Virus record (IMG/VR): IMGVR_UViG_3300001097_000050
Location: 1 to 26,755 of that record
DNA: 26,755 nt
Reading direction: 5' to 3' (one strand)
From: a virus
In this document: positions 9,876 through 18,930 of the stretch, in pieces
Numbering within the stretch: the first letter of the stretch is position 1
Layout: every line of letters begins with the position of its first letter
Program-made: the position numbers and the translations under genes
The notes under the pieces: model-generated
What the model was told of the DNA's origin: nothing
Database searches by the model: none
Seen by the model: only the letters and a program-made list of their open reading frames with translations

Positions 9876-11276
9876 TTAACTAAATTCCCACACGATAACT
9901 AAACCACTACCGCCTGAGCCGCCCACGCCACTTGTGTCAGAGTTGCTTGAAGCGCCGCCACCACCACCGCCAGAGTTTGATAACGCAGAACCTCCAGTTA
10001 CAGTGAGAGAACCTGCGGAAGTTCCACTAGTTCCACCAGTTCCACCAGATCCTAATACTGTAGAGCCACCATTGCCGCCCATAGATCCTACTAATACAAC
10101 AGCTATGCCAGATATGCCGGCCATGCCTGATTGGTTTATATCACCACCCGACGCTGTGCCACCCGCACCACTGTTGACTAAAAATCCATTTAGCCCTGCT
10201 ATGGCGCTATTCCCTAGCGTGCCTCCATTGGCGGTTAATGATCCAAATGTTGTGGCATTGCCGCTAACGGCAGGCGCGCCACCAGAGCCAATTGTATAAG
10301 TATATGTGGCGCCTGGAGAGAAGATTAGTTGCTGGAAATAACCGCCACCACCACCGCCACCACCAGCGCCAAGCGTAACAATGCTGCCCGTGGTAGCGCC
10401 ACCACCGCCACCGCCGCCAACGCCCTCAACTAAAATCATGTTGATGCCGCCTGGCCTGGTGTAAGTTGCCGCTGCTCCAGATGTTAGTATTTGTCTGGAA
10501 ACAAGGCGCCCACCAGTAATGGCCGCAGCGTTCCCTACTTGGGATTGCATTTGAAAGCTTGTACCATCATAAATAACACTAACTATCTGGCCCGCTAAAA
10601 TGTCGTTGGTGCTTAAGTTTGTAGCGCCATTTTTTAATATAGTTATGGCCCCTAAACCGTCGACATTTAAGCTTGCAGCTCCTGTGTTTGCGCTGTTAGC
10701 CTTGAAATTAATTAACTGGCCAACCCCTAGGCTTGTAACAGTTGGGGACATAGGGATGGCATATGCATCTGTAGCCCCACCATCAGCCCCATAGATTTGT
10801 GCCGTGTTTTGTAACACAACGTTTGCCGGAATGCCGCCGCCTGGAGGCAATGACTTTAAATCTGGGGTAATAATTGAATTATAAACGCTGCTAAAGCTAG
10901 CTGTTAGCGAGTTTGCATCAGGCGTAAAAGTTACCAATACACTGGCTGCTGACACGGAAACTGTAGTAATTGCACCGTATAAAGTAGATGTATCATTAAG
11001 CTTTAATCTGCCGCCCGCCTGAAACACATTTGCAATTGTTACGGTATTCCAAGACGCTGTAACTACAGAGAAGCTGTTGCCAGATACTCTGGTTACCGTA
11101 TAACCCCAATTAAACCATTGCGCATCATTCCATTGATTACGAATAGAGGCCATCATTTGCCTGGCGCAATTATTAACACTTGATGGTGGTTGACCCTCTG
11201 GCCAATATATGGGTACAGGCCCTAGTGTTCCATTAGCATTTGGTGTTGTTGACCAAATCGTTATTTCTGATGCCAT
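9876..11276 (-). CDS. Gly-rich tail fibre/appendage protein A
   Basis: About 466 aa. The ATG at 11276 is preferred (AAGGA at SD distance); a TTG at 11282 is the other option. The N-terminal part contains WPEGQPPSSVNNCARQMMAS followed by RNQWNDAQWFNWG, a conserved virion-attachment motif of podovirus tail fibres. Residues about 160-250 (YGADGGATDAYAIPMSP; LINFKANSANTGAASLNVDG; IVSVIYDGTSFQMQSQ) form a beta-rich stalk repeat. Residues about 260-466 are a glycine-rich domain with poly-Gly runs ending GGSGGSGLVIVWEFS. The last two regions are shared with the next upstream gene. Likely a receptor-binding or tail-decoration protein. Confidence 0.82.
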   Translation of the reverse strand: MASEITIWSTTPNANGTLGPVPIYWPEGQPPSSVNNCARQMMASIRNQWNDAQWFNWGYTVTRVSGNSFSVVTASWNTVTIANVFQAGGRLKLNDTSTLYGAITTVSVSAASVLVTFTPDANSLTASFSSVYNSIITPDLKSLPPGGGIPANVVLQNTAQIYGADGGATDAYAIPMSPTVTSLGVGQLINFKANSANTGAASLNVDGLGAITILKNGATNLSTNDILAGQIVSVIYDGTSFQMQSQVGNAAAITGGRLVSRQILTSGAAATYTRPGGINMILVEGVGGGGGGGATTGSIVTLGAGGGGGGGGYFQQLIFSPGATYTYTIGSGGAPAVSGNATTFGSLTANGGTLGNSAIAGLNGFLVNSGAGGTASGGDINQSGMAGISGIAVVLVGSMGGNGGSTVLGSGGTGGTSGTSAGSLTVTGGSALSNSGGGGGGASSNSDTSGVGGSGGSGLVIVWEFS

Positions 11277-11292
11277 AACCAATCCTTATTTT

Positions 11293-12669
11293 TTAGCTAA
11301 ATTCCCATACTACGATTAAACCGGAGCCGCCATTGCCACCATTGTGAGTGGTATCTCCGCTATTATTTACGGCACCTGAGCCACCGGCACCGGAGTTTGC
11401 AACAGCATTAACACCCGCGCCATTAGGAACCGAGCCACCTTTTGCGCCGCCACCGAAATAACTGCTACCGCCATTTCCGGCCGATGATCCAATACCTGCG
11501 GCCGAAAAACCATTTGCTCCTGGTTGGCCTGGCTCGTTAAAATCACCACCGCTTGCAGATCCAGCGGCCCCTGAGGCGCCAATTTGACCAGCAGCCCAGC
11601 CTGTGACAGATGCTGCGCTTGTGCCGCCATTTGCGGTCATGGTGTCAAAAGTTGTGTTTGCAGCCGCACCGCCCACGGTGTAAGTATATGAGCTAGCCGC
11701 CGAACTATAGAACTTTCTACAGTATCCTCCGGCCCCGCCTCCGCCACCGGCGGATAAAGTTACCGCAGTTGCTATTGCGGTGCCACCGTTACCACCACCA
11801 CCAATAGCCTCAACTAATATTTGAGTAACCCCTGCAGGCCTGGTGTAAGTGGCGGCTGTCCCACTAGTTAAAACTTGAAAGCTTTTGAGCTGGCCTGTGG
11901 TTATTACAGAATTTGCAGTCTGACTTTGCATTTGGAAATTAGTGCCGTCATATACAACCGAAACAACCTGTCCCGATGCGATATCGCCATCAGCTAAGGT
12001 TTGATTAAAACGCTTAACAATAGTTTTAGCGCCCAATGCATTAACATTTAGCGTTGCAGCTCCCGTGTTTGCAGTGCCTGCTGTAAAATTAATAACCATG
12101 CCAGCGGTATAAGCGCTTGGTGCTGGGGCTAAAGTAATTGCATAAGCATCTGTACCCACGGAGTCTGCGCCATAAATAGGGCTGCCGTTTTGGTCTACTT
12201 TCGTGGTTATATTAATCGAGGAAAAAGTAACAGAAGTTGTGCCAACTGTTACAACTGCCGCTGTTAGCGTCCAAACAGTGCTGGCATTAACTGTGCCGCC
12301 AATTGCTTCAACCAATGAGCCGGCGGTCATTTCTGACGCCTGATCAAGATCAGTGGCTCTGGTTAATACCCAGTTTGTAGCCCCTGTTCCAACTGTGGTC
12401 ACAGTATAAACACCGTTTTGTGCTGGAGCTGCTTGATTCTTGATTAATACGCGCTGACCAACTGTTGGGCTAATGCCATCTAATTGAATTGCAGCTTGTG
12501 CTCCAGCATTGGTTAATGTTGCCCCAACCCCAGATGAACCGTTAGCGTAAGTTACCGTCAGAGCTCCAACTGATGCCGCAACTACGGGAACCAAGATTAC
12601 GCCGGATACAGAGCCGCTACCGCCGCCCCCGCCACCTGCTCCAGATAATAAAGTTGTAAGTAATGTCAT
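11293..12669 (-). CDS. Gly-rich tail fibre/appendage protein B
   Basis: 458 aa. A short N-terminus with a poly-Gly run is followed by a domain common in phage tail appendages (YANGSSGVGATLTNAGAQAA; QRVLIKNQAAPAQNGVYTVT; WVLTRATDLDQ), then a stalk repeat (IYGADSVGTDAYAITLAP; VVSVVYDGTNFQMQSQ) and a Gly-rich C-terminal domain ending GGSGLIVVWEFS. The second half is clearly paralogous to fibre A, while the N-terminal domains differ. SD AAGGA precedes the ATG. The two proteins could form hetero-complexes or be alternative tips; this is inference. Confidence 0.82.
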   Translation of the reverse strand: MTLLTTLLSGAGGGGGGSGSVSGVILVPVVAASVGALTVTYANGSSGVGATLTNAGAQAAIQLDGISPTVGQRVLIKNQAAPAQNGVYTVTTVGTGATNWVLTRATDLDQASEMTAGSLVEAIGGTVNASTVWTLTAAVVTVGTTSVTFSSINITTKVDQNGSPIYGADSVGTDAYAITLAPAPSAYTAGMVINFTAGTANTGAATLNVNALGAKTIVKRFNQTLADGDIASGQVVSVVYDGTNFQMQSQTANSVITTGQLKSFQVLTSGTAATYTRPAGVTQILVEAIGGGGNGGTAIATAVTLSAGGGGGAGGYCRKFYSSAASSYTYTVGGAAANTTFDTMTANGGTSAASVTGWAAGQIGASGAAGSASGGDFNEPGQPGANGFSAAGIGSSAGNGGSSYFGGGAKGGSVPNGAGVNAVANSGAGGSGAVNNSGDTTHNGGNGGSGLIVVWEFS

Positions 12670-12689
12670 TTGTCATCCTTGACTAAAAA

Positions 12690-13040
12690 TTAATAAAAGG
12701 TCCTAGTGATAACCTGGATAGTTCTATCGGCGCCCTCAGCTGTTCCCATTACCAGCTTAATGTATTGCAGCCCAATTAAATCCCCTGGCGTAAATAAGAT
12801 GATGCGACTAGCGGCGCAAGTAACCGCTAATTGAGTGCCAGATGTATTATAAAGAGCCGTAAAAGTGCTATTATCTTGGCTGCCTGTATATGTAAGCGCG
12901 GTACTGGTCAAATCCGATGGCATGATAACCCCAACTATTCCTTGTCCATTACAATCAATAGCGTTACTTGTAGTTTGACCCGAAGCCACCGTCAGGGACG
13001 TTGTTTGAAACTGGGTGTTGCCGTTAAAAAATATCGTCAT
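12690..13040 (-). CDS. Probable virion protein, 116 aa
   Basis: Beta-rich, Thr/Ser-rich protein with low charge (FQTTSLTVASGQTTSNAIDC; DNSTFTALYNTSGTQLAV; LQYIKLVMGTAEGADRTIQV). Such short beta proteins just upstream of fibre genes are usually tail or baseplate accessory components. The start ATG overlaps the stop of the 713-aa gene by 4 bp, with GAGGA at SD distance. No specific family assigned. Confidence 0.65.
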   Translation of the reverse strand: MTIFFNGNTQFQTTSLTVASGQTTSNAIDCNGQGIVGVIMPSDLTSTALTYTGSQDNSTFTALYNTSGTQLAVTCAASRIILFTPGDLIGLQYIKLVMGTAEGADRTIQVITRTFY

Positions 13041-15178
13041 TCTTTTTCCTCGTCCTTGTATATTTTCTTTGCAGTTTTGGCGGCAGCTACCGTTCCAGAC
13101 ACTGCAGGGATAGTTAACTCTTTCTTTTTGGCCAAAACGCGACCAACTGGCGATGCTTTGGTTTTAACAAGCTCGCCTATGTTATTTACTAAGCCTTTCC
13201 ACTTTGGCGAATCAGCGGGTAGCTTTGCGGCAGATAACAAAAAATTCCTGCCTTTAACGCTTGTAAGCAACATATTTAAAGCTCCAAACGCAGCCGTGGT
13301 CCCCGCGGCACCGGTTGCCCCGGCCTTGCCCATGGCGGTTGCTAGCATATAAGCCACTGCTTGCACCCCGGTTTCTGGAGACTTCATTTGACCTGATCTA
13401 TCTATGTGGCGCATCAGGCTCGTAAGGCCGTCTATCTCTTTGCCAGCTTCGCCTTTAAAAAATATGTTGCGCGATGTTTTAAGTTTTTCTAAATATGTTG
13501 CATATTTAGCAGGGCTAAACACCCCCTTTTCATCTCCGGCACTATACAGCGCATTTTTAACAATCCCAAATCTAACCGCAGACTGGCCCTTGGCGTCTAG
13601 TGCCTTATAGAACTTTGCAGCTCGTGCTGTGCCAAAGTCATTTACATCGCCGCCTGATTTTATGAACATTGAGAAAATCTTGTCTGGGTCGGTTTCCGAT
13701 CTCAAAGCTTTTATAATTGCCGGGTCTTTAAATGGCACCACTTCATTTTTATAAAACGAGTCTGCAGATTTCCAAGCTTTTTTTAAATCATCACCGTTAT
13801 TTGTGGCAAATTTTTCAAGCTCGTCTTCAACGCTGTCGCGAACCCTCGTTAAATATTGCACACCTTTTTTACCAACCAGGGTATTTTTTCCAGCGTAAAA
13901 ATCAGATATTTTGTCATTTAATGTAGAGCGTATATCTCGCAACTCATCAAAACTTAATTGCTGTGGTGACTCTGTAGCAGCTTTGCCTGGTGTTGCAGGC
14001 TTGCCGTCAGCACCTAAAACATTGCTGGGCTTTATCTCTGGTGTTCTTTTAATTAAATCTTTTCTAATTGCAGATATTGATTTAATTGCGTCCTTGTTAG
14101 TCTCTGGAAACTTATTAAGCTGCTCTAAGAATCCATCTACTTGCTTTAAAACAGGCGCTACGTTTAAATCACCCTTGGCTTTGGCAATGCGTGATACTTC
14201 GCTATACATCTCATCTGCCACTAATTTATTTTGCAGAAGCTTTTTGTTGCCAGATGTTTTAATTAAATAATTCCAGTCATCACCGCCAGATTTTAAATCG
14301 TCTAAAATTTGTTGAGCTTGCTTTGCGCGTTTACCGTCGCCCTTTGCAACTCGCTCTATAACCTTAAGGCCGTCATCCTTTTCAAGCGCCATCCGGATCA
14401 TTTCATCGTCATACTTTGTTTCTAAGCGTTGCGCGGCTTCTTTGGCGGCACCTTGTTGTTTTAACCTTTTGCCTACAGTATTAAAAAATATGGGCTTTTC
14501 ACTTAAAACGCCCGCTTTTTCAATTATTGAGCCAGGCGCTGCAACGTCCTGGGCAAATAGAGGAATGTTTTCTTTTTCAGATGTTGCAATTAATTTTTTT
14601 GCCTTATCTGGTAATGCGGGCTCTTTAACAGAGCGACTTATTACACTGCCAGCACCACGAATGGCCTCTGGGAATAAAACACCACCGGCAGCACCTAACA
14701 CACCGCTCTGCAATCTATCCTCTATTGGGCCATATTCGGCCGCGCCACTTAAAAGACCAGCCGCTGCATTGTTTGCGGTCCGGGTCGCAAAGTTTTTGCT
14801 GCTACCTGGTAATATATAGTTAAGCGGTGCCGACACTAAAGCTTTACCGGTCATATCCCCTAAAAAAGACGCCACGGGATACTCTTGGGATAACCGGGAT
14901 TGCTCGGCCTCTCTGTTTCGTGCAAGCTGTCGACTTCCTTGCGCTAGCGAATCAGATCCAAAATTTTCCATTATAGGGCCGCTTAAGCCATGCATTATGG
15001 TATCGCCGCCATATGCGGTAGATTTTAAATAAGCATTTGACGCAGATCCCACGTCTTTAACATTTTGCGCGCCTTGAGAGATGGGCGGCGTATAGCTTTC
15101 AGACTCTGCCATAAACTCAGGCTCTGGGGCTGCTGGTTCGTCTTGGTATAAATATGCTCTGGCTTCTTCAGGGGTCAT
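13037..15178 (-). CDS. Large internal virion / DNA-ejection-type protein, 713 aa
   Basis: The N-terminus is acidic and flexible (residues 1-40). Residues about 110-180 contain two Ala/Gly-rich hydrophobic stretches (NNAAAGLLSGAAEYGPIED; SGVLGAAGGVLFPEAI). The middle is long and helical with many Lys/Glu, and a further Ala/Gly-rich segment lies near the C-terminus (AYMLATAMGKAGATGAAGTT). This mix of long helices with membrane-compatible Ala/Gly stretches, in a podovirus operon between adaptor/hub and fibres, is typical of ejection proteins that cross the host envelope during DNA entry. No enzyme motif seen. It overlaps the next upstream gene by 4 bp. Confidence 0.7.
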   Translation of the reverse strand: MTPEEARAYLYQDEPAAPEPEFMAESESYTPPISQGAQNVKDVGSASNAYLKSTAYGGDTIMHGLSGPIMENFGSDSLAQGSRQLARNREAEQSRLSQEYPVASFLGDMTGKALVSAPLNYILPGSSKNFATRTANNAAAGLLSGAAEYGPIEDRLQSGVLGAAGGVLFPEAIRGAGSVISRSVKEPALPDKAKKLIATSEKENIPLFAQDVAAPGSIIEKAGVLSEKPIFFNTVGKRLKQQGAAKEAAQRLETKYDDEMIRMALEKDDGLKVIERVAKGDGKRAKQAQQILDDLKSGGDDWNYLIKTSGNKKLLQNKLVADEMYSEVSRIAKAKGDLNVAPVLKQVDGFLEQLNKFPETNKDAIKSISAIRKDLIKRTPEIKPSNVLGADGKPATPGKAATESPQQLSFDELRDIRSTLNDKISDFYAGKNTLVGKKGVQYLTRVRDSVEDELEKFATNNGDDLKKAWKSADSFYKNEVVPFKDPAIIKALRSETDPDKIFSMFIKSGGDVNDFGTARAAKFYKALDAKGQSAVRFGIVKNALYSAGDEKGVFSPAKYATYLEKLKTSRNIFFKGEAGKEIDGLTSLMRHIDRSGQMKSPETGVQAVAYMLATAMGKAGATGAAGTTAAFGALNMLLTSVKGRNFLLSAAKLPADSPKWKGLVNNIGELVKTKASPVGRVLAKKKELTIPAVSGTVAAAKTAKKIYKDEEKE

Positions 15179-16794
15179 TGATTGTACCTCGCCATAAATT
15201 CAATTTCTGCACGAGTGGCCCGCTCTATAGGTTTCTCCGAAAGCCGGGCATATGTAAATTCAGGGTCAACCCATAATTTCCAACCTTCTGTAATCTCTTT
15301 ATCAGTTGCAGGAACTAGCAAGCCATCTTTGCCAGGCTTGGCAAATGGTTTAGTATCCAGCCATTTCTCGTAGGTTTCTGTGGCTCCAGATAACGAGCCA
15401 TTTTCCTTGTCATACTCTCTTAGGAAGCGAGCCTCATACTGCCCCTCTGATCCAAATGGTATTAATGCGTCCGACAAGGTCTCTATAGTATCTAGACTTA
15501 CGTTTTGACCAGGCACTGCTTTAGAGAATTGCTGCTCTATAAATTGGTTTGGTCTTCCGCCTAGGCTTTTAACTTGCTCTGACATCAAGTACACCGCATT
15601 TTTATTTAAACGTTCCACAAGGGCTACGTTTTCTTGAGATGCCTTGCTGCCAAGCGATGCTGCAATTTTATTTCTATCCAATTGATTGGTTAACCAGAAA
15701 CGAGATGGATCTAAATTACGTTTACGCATTTCTTGTGCAATTTGTTTGGTTTCTTTGGCACGGCGAACTAACTCGCGGCTTGGCTTTTCGCGTTCCTGAG
15801 CATCCCCTAACGTCTTAACGTCAAGCTCGGCTATTTTTTGCTGTTTAACCTTTTCGGTATTATCGCCGATATTAACTTGAGTCGATGGTTTTAACTTGGC
15901 GTCATACATAAACTTGCGAGCTTCGGGGCTGGTAATGTCGCCATAAATAGCGCGTGCCACTTTTACAATTTCAGGCTCAGTTAAGTCGCCGGTTAAAGCT
16001 TTAATGGCTTCCTCTGTCTTGCCTTCCATCATATACATTTGGGCGGCCTGGGCCTGAGCTGGCGTTACTTCCATGCCGTTATTTAAACGTATCAAGCCTT
16101 GATCTCGAGCTTGTCTGCGCTCTAACCCACCCTGTATACCTGCTCCCTCTGGAATTGGTCCCGGCGTTACAGGCGGAATACCAGATGGTACAGCCGCTGC
16201 ATTTGGCGCGCCTTGTGGTAATAAGCCACCTACAGATGGCGGTATAAATGGACTTATTGGCCCCTGTGGCGCTTGCTCTTGATTTAACATCCCAGGCATG
16301 TAAGGGGGCGCTTGTGGGCCACCTAAGTTGTCTGGGTTTAATAGGGTGGGGGAAGACATGGCAGCTCCCCCCATAGGAGAAAATTGCGGCATTTGTGGAG
16401 GTGGCGGGGCTTGCTGAGTTTGTGCAAAATCTATAGTTGGCCTCTGGCTTTGATTCCCATCAGGCATCATAGAGCTCATTAAATCTCTAAAGCGTTGTGT
16501 TTTTTCTTGAAATTCGCGTTCTGACAGGCCGAATTTTTTTTCATCAGCACCAATGCGCCGCTCATCTTGGCCTAGTTTTTTTCTATCAACATCCAGGCCA
16601 CCTTCTAAAACTTTAAGCTTGCCTTGCTCTATAGCTGTTTGGCGCTCAGTGTCGGTACGTCCCTGCATGGCCTGCAAGCCATTCCCAAAGGCGCCACTTA
16701 AGCTGCCTGCGGGCTGGTTCGACAGTAGCCCCTGGGCAAGCGCCATGGCCTCGGGTGTTTTTATAAAATCAAGCAATCCTTCCCATCCGCTCAT
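15175..16794 (-). CDS. Internal virion / ejection-type protein, 539 aa
   Basis: N-terminal helix (WEGLLDFIKTPEAMALAQGL), a charged heptad-like region at about 50-110 (DVDRKKLGQDERRIGADEKK), a Pro/Gln/Met-rich disordered region at about 110-220, and a helical C-terminal half (IAQEMRKRNLDPSRFWLTNQ; LNKNAVYLMSEQVKSLGGRP). The starts of similar phage proteins have the same pattern of a short helix, Gly/Asn-rich turn and charged coil. Probably packaged with the DNA or placed in the tail channel. The start directly follows the upstream stop (TAGATG). Function by position and composition only. Confidence 0.65.
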   Translation of the reverse strand: MSGWEGLLDFIKTPEAMALAQGLLSNQPAGSLSGAFGNGLQAMQGRTDTERQTAIEQGKLKVLEGGLDVDRKKLGQDERRIGADEKKFGLSEREFQEKTQRFRDLMSSMMPDGNQSQRPTIDFAQTQQAPPPPQMPQFSPMGGAAMSSPTLLNPDNLGGPQAPPYMPGMLNQEQAPQGPISPFIPPSVGGLLPQGAPNAAAVPSGIPPVTPGPIPEGAGIQGGLERRQARDQGLIRLNNGMEVTPAQAQAAQMYMMEGKTEEAIKALTGDLTEPEIVKVARAIYGDITSPEARKFMYDAKLKPSTQVNIGDNTEKVKQQKIAELDVKTLGDAQEREKPSRELVRRAKETKQIAQEMRKRNLDPSRFWLTNQLDRNKIAASLGSKASQENVALVERLNKNAVYLMSEQVKSLGGRPNQFIEQQFSKAVPGQNVSLDTIETLSDALIPFGSEGQYEARFLREYDKENGSLSGATETYEKWLDTKPFAKPGKDGLLVPATDKEITEGWKLWVDPEFTYARLSEKPIERATRAEIEFMARYNQ

Positions 16795-17280
16795 CTACAT
16801 ACCTCCGCCCATGCCGCCCATACGAGGTGGCATTCTAGGGATTTGGCCCATAGCCCCGCCTTGAATCGGCGATAAGCTTTGGCCTAGGGCGCCTGCCATC
16901 TGGGGCATAGTTTTCATCAACTGTTGTATGTACTGCTGCCTTAAGCCCATTGGCTGCACTTCTTCGGGCGCAAATTGCCCAAAGCCAAAACCACCAAAGC
17001 TTGATGGTAAATTTGGTAAGCCTGGCTGCGTGTCTGCAAATTCAGTTGGCGCTTGCATCATGCCGGGATTGCCCTGCATGCCACCCATATCCATACCAGG
17101 CATTTGCCCCATCATCTCAGGTCCGGGTGCCTGTGGGCCTTGTGGCATCTGCGGGGACGCCATATTGCCATCTCCGAGCAAGCCTTGCCCTGGCATTGGC
17201 CGTGAAAATGGATCTTGGCGCTGTGTTTGCATCATCTGCATAATTTGCTGCATCATTTGTGGGTCAAATTGGCCGCTCAT
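16795..17280 (-). CDS. Met/Gln/Gly/Pro-rich low-complexity virion protein, 161 aa
   Basis: About 26 of 161 residues are Met, mostly in the patterns QMM, PGM and GGM (MMQQIMQMMQTQRQDPF; GMDMGGMQGNPGMMQAP; ending MPPRMGGMGGGM). A short ordered helix LRQQYIQQLMKTMPQMAGAL lies at about 113-132. There is no Cys or His, so a classic metal-binding role is not obvious. Its location among ejection proteins suggests an internal or channel protein; the function is unknown. It is co-transcribed and tightly spaced with both neighbours. Confidence 0.6.
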   Translation of the reverse strand: MSGQFDPQMMQQIMQMMQTQRQDPFSRPMPGQGLLGDGNMASPQMPQGPQAPGPEMMGQMPGMDMGGMQGNPGMMQAPTEFADTQPGLPNLPSSFGGFGFGQFAPEEVQPMGLRQQYIQQLMKTMPQMAGALGQSLSPIQGGAMGQIPRMPPRMGGMGGGM

Positions 17281-17290
17281 CTAATCATCC

Positions 17291-17611
17291 TTAAAATAGA
17301 TTTGGCATCGACTGCCATAAGTATTGTCCACCAAGCCCCAACAGGCCACCTTTTAACGCGCCCTGGTATGGGTTTTGCGGGCTACCCAAGTATCCACTCA
17401 AGGCGCCTGCCATGCCTGCGCCACCTAATGAACCGTAAGGGCCTGCGATTGCCCCGCCCGCCATGCCGCCTAAAGTTGGCAGGCTCCACAGGGCAAAATC
17501 TTTAGCATGCGGGCCGAAAGTTTGCTCAAACTGCTGCATATATGTCTGTGGTGCAACCTGAGCCTGCGGTTCGTAATTTTGCATGCCGTCGCTATTTAAA
17601 AGCCCAATCAT
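17291..17611 (-). CDS. Gly/Ala-rich hydrophobic virion protein, 106 aa
   Basis: After a polar N-terminus (YEPQAQVAPQTYMQQFEQTF) the protein has a long glycine-zipper-like hydrophobic region at about 40-100 (LPTLGGMAGGAIAGPYGSLG; GALKGGLLGLGGQYLW). Such Gly-zipper segments can insert into membranes. The upstream 299-aa gene ends with a similar Gly-zipper. Possible member of the DNA-ejection set; no family recognised. Confidence 0.6.
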   Translation of the reverse strand: MIGLLNSDGMQNYEPQAQVAPQTYMQQFEQTFGPHAKDFALWSLPTLGGMAGGAIAGPYGSLGGAGMAGALSGYLGSPQNPYQGALKGGLLGLGGQYLWQSMPNLF

Positions 17612-17620
17612 TGCAAGCCC

Positions 17621-18520
17621 CTAAAATAGCCCGGCCAAGGCCCCTAAGCCGCCACCTATAGCCGTCCCCCATCCAGGAGATATTTTGGTACCAAGGGCCG
17701 CACCACCTAGTGCGCCGCCTAAAATGCCCGCACCTTTATTGCCTTTGGGGCCCATGGTGGTTTGTGTGGTTTGTGAGCCAACGCCACCCTGCACGAGTGA
17801 CATATAATTTTCTAAGCGACGCCACTCGTCTAGCTGATTAAAGTCATGTCTTGCAATGGCCTCATCTATGCCTGACTGCGTTTGGCCTTCGCGTTGTTGC
17901 CCAACCCCGGCTAAAGCTCTTAAGTCGTTGAAATCGGCTTGCGCTGCCTCTGGGGCAAATAGCATGGCGCGTAATTGGTTTTGGCGTTCATTGCCATACT
18001 GAGATGCAAAAGCATCTGCTAGCGCCTTGGTTTCTGCTTGTCGTGCCAAACCTGAACCAAAGCGCCCGCCAGCATTAAATCTTGATTCGACACCCGGAAT
18101 AATTTCATTGGCCGCTGCCTGATAAGCCGCATTAAAACCTTGTCCACCGTGCAGGTAATCACCGCTTAAAGTGTTCATTAACTGTTGATTTGACGCTCTT
18201 TGTACCGGGCTGCCAGCTAGTGCTCGCTGCTCTGTTAGATTAAGGGCGTTTTCGGTTTGCGGAGAGAAATTGGCATAAGTTTGACCGCCATAGTAAGTGA
18301 TAGGGGCCTGATAGGCTTTGCGCGCTAATTGCCATCCGTCGGTTAAATGCTGTTGTTGTGGCTCCCATGGGGCGGTATTGTTTACGACAGTTTGCTGCGT
18401 GCTGCCCTTACCCTTGGCTAAAGGAACAAACCCAGTATATTCCACTAGGTTTGCGGTAATAATTGAGCATCCTTGCCCTTTGCCCCTGTACTGGCAAACT
18501 ACGTCCCTTAATAGCTTCAT
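17621..18520 (-). CDS. Virion protein with C-terminal glycine zipper, 299 aa
   Basis: The start overlaps the GNAT-like gene stop by 4 bp. The conserved part begins near residue 40 with STQQTVVNNTAPWEPQQQHL, GWQLARKAYQAP and YYGGQTYANFSPQTENALNL, a layout seen in podovirus structural proteins located after the tail hub. A helical, Ala/Gln-rich middle (LADAFASQYGNERQNQLRAM) leads to a C-terminal glycine zipper (GAGILGGALGGAALGTKISP; GGGLGALAGLF). Likely an internal or ejection protein, by context. The first 35 residues are less typical, so an internal start cannot be excluded. Confidence 0.7.
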   Translation of the reverse strand: MKLLRDVVCQYRGKGQGCSIITANLVEYTGFVPLAKGKGSTQQTVVNNTAPWEPQQQHLTDGWQLARKAYQAPITYYGGQTYANFSPQTENALNLTEQRALAGSPVQRASNQQLMNTLSGDYLHGGQGFNAAYQAAANEIIPGVESRFNAGGRFGSGLARQAETKALADAFASQYGNERQNQLRAMLFAPEAAQADFNDLRALAGVGQQREGQTQSGIDEAIARHDFNQLDEWRRLENYMSLVQGGVGSQTTQTTMGPKGNKGAGILGGALGGAALGTKISPGWGTAIGGGLGALAGLF

Positions 18521-18930
18521 ATTTTCAATCTCATTACTGTATGTATTTTTTCAAAGTTTTGCGCTTTAAGTACCTTCTCCCAGCCAGGGCGCCCGTAGAA
18601 TTCAAGCCTTGCACAACCCCTACCCTTTCCATACTCCATAAGGTCTGGCAACAATGTAACAATTTTGTCAAAATTATCACCAGATACTAGAAATATCATC
18701 AAACACCGCGATTGCGGGTAGTCAAATATTTCTGTTAAAACGCATCCTTGCGCTTTCTTCTCTTCATCATTATAGACCACCCAAAGAATGAGGCCCTGGT
18801 CTAAAATCATTTGCTTAACGTCACTTAAAGTGTACTTGCCGTCGGCATATTCCAGGCCTCTTGTTATGTAACCCTCTACATCATTCCACGCCTTTTTAAG
18901 GTTGTCCGGGTGAATAGGAATCAGTCTCAT
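18517..18930 (-). CDS. GNAT-fold-like protein of the structural operon, 137 aa
   Basis: The pattern DNLKKAWNDVEGYITRGLEY, then LILWVVYNDEEKKAQGCVLT (strands 2-4 of a GNAT fold), CLMIFLVSG and GKGRGCARLEFYGRPGWEKV matches a small acetyltransferase-like protein that is conserved between tail and internal-protein genes in many podoviruses. The acetyl-CoA-binding Q/RxxGxG/A loop is poorly represented, so catalysis is doubtful; a virion-assembly role is equally possible. Coupled to the downstream gene by an ATGA overlap. Confidence 0.65.
   Translation of the reverse strand: MRLIPIHPDNLKKAWNDVEGYITRGLEYADGKYTLSDVKQMILDQGLILWVVYNDEEKKAQGCVLTEIFDYPQSRCLMIFLVSGDNFDKIVTLLPDLMEYGKGRGCARLEFYGRPGWEKVLKAQNFEKIHTVMRLKI

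Noticed and set aside
9934-10299. Plus-strand Pro-rich ORF
   Set aside because: It is the complement of the Gly-rich fibre tip; poly-Pro is the expected shadow of poly-Gly codons.
9876-12669. Diversity-generating retroelement target (paired similar fibre tips)
   Set aside because: No reverse transcriptase, no adenine-variable template repeat and no C-type-lectin-like fold are visible; gene duplication explains the similarity.
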